Part shown: positions 5,399 through 5,802 of the stretch, one piece after another
Layout: each line of letters starts with the position of its first letter
How positions within the stretch are numbered: the first letter of the stretch is position 1
NCBI GenBank assembly: GCA_038231255.1
Contig: JBBRLR010000183.1
Span: 1-5,802 of the forward strand
From: JALYUS01 sp038231255
GTDB lineage: Bacteria > Chloroflexota > Chloroflexia > Thermomicrobiales > JALYUS01
Length of the DNA stretch: 5,802 bases
Direction of reading: 5' to 3'
Program-made: the position numbers and the translations under genes
Notes under the pieces: generated by a model
What the model was told of the DNA's origin: nothing
What the model saw: the letters and a program-made list of their open reading frames with translations, nothing else
Database searches by the model: none

Positions 5399-5802
5399 AT
5401 ATGGCGACGGTCTTGTCTGACGATCACGTTCGCTGGATGCGACTGCGCGCGCAATCGCTCGATCCACGCTTCGCGAATGCGGCTGCCAGCGTCGCCCATG
5501 TCGTCCGGTCACTCGGTGGCGTGCAGGCCCAGGAACTCGCGGCCGCTGATCTCGCGGTGCGCGCCCGCCGGGCGGGGCTAGCCGCCGCCGATCTCGAAGA
5601 TGCGCGCATCCACGACCGCTCGGTGGTTCGAACATGGGGAATGCGCGGCACGCTGCACCTCGTGGCGAGTGAGGACCTCGCCTGGCTCCTGCCGCTCCTC
5701 GGCCCTCCCTTGATCGCGGCGAGTGCGCGACGGCGTGCGGCACTCGGATTGGACGAAGATCTCTGCGCCAGAGGCATCCGCGCCATTCGCGACATGCTCA
5801 CC
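5395..5802 (+). CDS. Winged-helix HTH_42 / AlkZ-like DNA glycosylase family protein (partial)
   Basis: The first 136 codons are present and the frame is open at the right edge; family members are usually about 350-400 residues. GTG 5395 is chosen because GGGGGA (5381-5386) lies 8 bases upstream and it overlaps the transporter stop as GTGA; ATG 5401 is the alternative. The sequence shows the family signature SLGGVQAQE (39-47), then VVRTWGMRGTLHLV (77-90) followed by SEDLAWLLPLL (92-102). The Q-A-Q at 44-46 corresponds to the QxQ catalytic motif described for AlkZ, which unhooks DNA interstrand crosslinks. Many HTH_42 proteins are annotated only as winged-helix DNA-binding domain proteins, so base excision repair of bulky alkyl lesions is a family-based inference. 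Its coupling to an exporter suggests a shared role in resistance. The C-terminal domains cannot be judged. Confidence 0.88.
   Translation, partial: MNMATVLSDDHVRWMRLRAQSLDPRFANAAASVAHVVRSLGGVQAQELAAADLAVRARRAGLAAADLEDARIHDRSVVRTWGMRGTLHLVASEDLAWLLPLLGPPLIAASARRRAALGLDEDLCARGIRAIRDMLT

Noticed and set aside
5083..5801. Long minus-strand ORFs (138, 207 and 125 codons) at the right end
   Set aside because: Arg/Pro/Ala-rich antisense shadows of the transporter and HTH_42 genes, expected in high-GC coding DNA.

Overview
The window looks like a GC-rich bacterial chromosome segment. It has short intergenic gaps, purine-rich Shine-Dalgarno sites, GTG starts and stop/start overlaps. I see no rRNA, tRNA, CRISPR array or phage genes. 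The protein families and the dispersed-repeat style are what I would expect in Chloroflexota (Thermomicrobia-like). That placement is inference from memory and is not proven by any marker gene here.

Layout, left to right. (1) 1-405, minus strand: the 5' part of an exported, cysteine-containing protein of unknown function. It runs off the left edge and is missed by ORF callers that need a stop codon. (2) About 406-625: an AT-rich divergent intergenic region with a candidate minus-strand promoter and several AAAGT/ACTTT half-sites. (3) 626-1852, plus: moeA, molybdopterin molybdotransferase, with all hallmark motifs. (4) 1973-2539, plus: a single-domain cupin with a long Pro/Glu-rich tail. (5) 2544-2654: a large imperfect inverted repeat filling the gap between two convergent genes. 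Its right arm carries three phased TTGGCG units. (6) 2662-3096, minus, and 3191-3541, plus: two divergently transcribed small proteins of unknown function. (7) 3565-3920, minus: a small gene interrupted by a 71-bp MITE-like element (3771-3841) with perfect 19-bp terminal inverted repeats and a 6-bp target duplication. Removing 77 bp restores a clean 92-codon reading frame. (8) 3921-4165: a leader region with a candidate promoter, a 34-codon ORF with a strong Shine-Dalgarno site, an 11-bp perfect hairpin and a 16-bp palindrome. (9) 4166-5398, plus: a 12-helix MFS transporter. It is coupled by a 4-base GTGA overlap to (10) 5395-5802, plus: the N-terminal part of an HTH_42/AlkZ-like DNA glycosylase family protein, cut by the right edge.

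The genes do not form one pathway. MoeA supplies molybdenum cofactor. The cupin and the small unknown proteins have no visible link to it. The most coherent functional unit is the MFS transporter plus AlkZ-like protein pair, which would fit export of a DNA-alkylating compound together with repair of its damage (inference). The strongest direct observation is the MITE-like insertion, because the pre-insertion gene can be reconstructed exactly.
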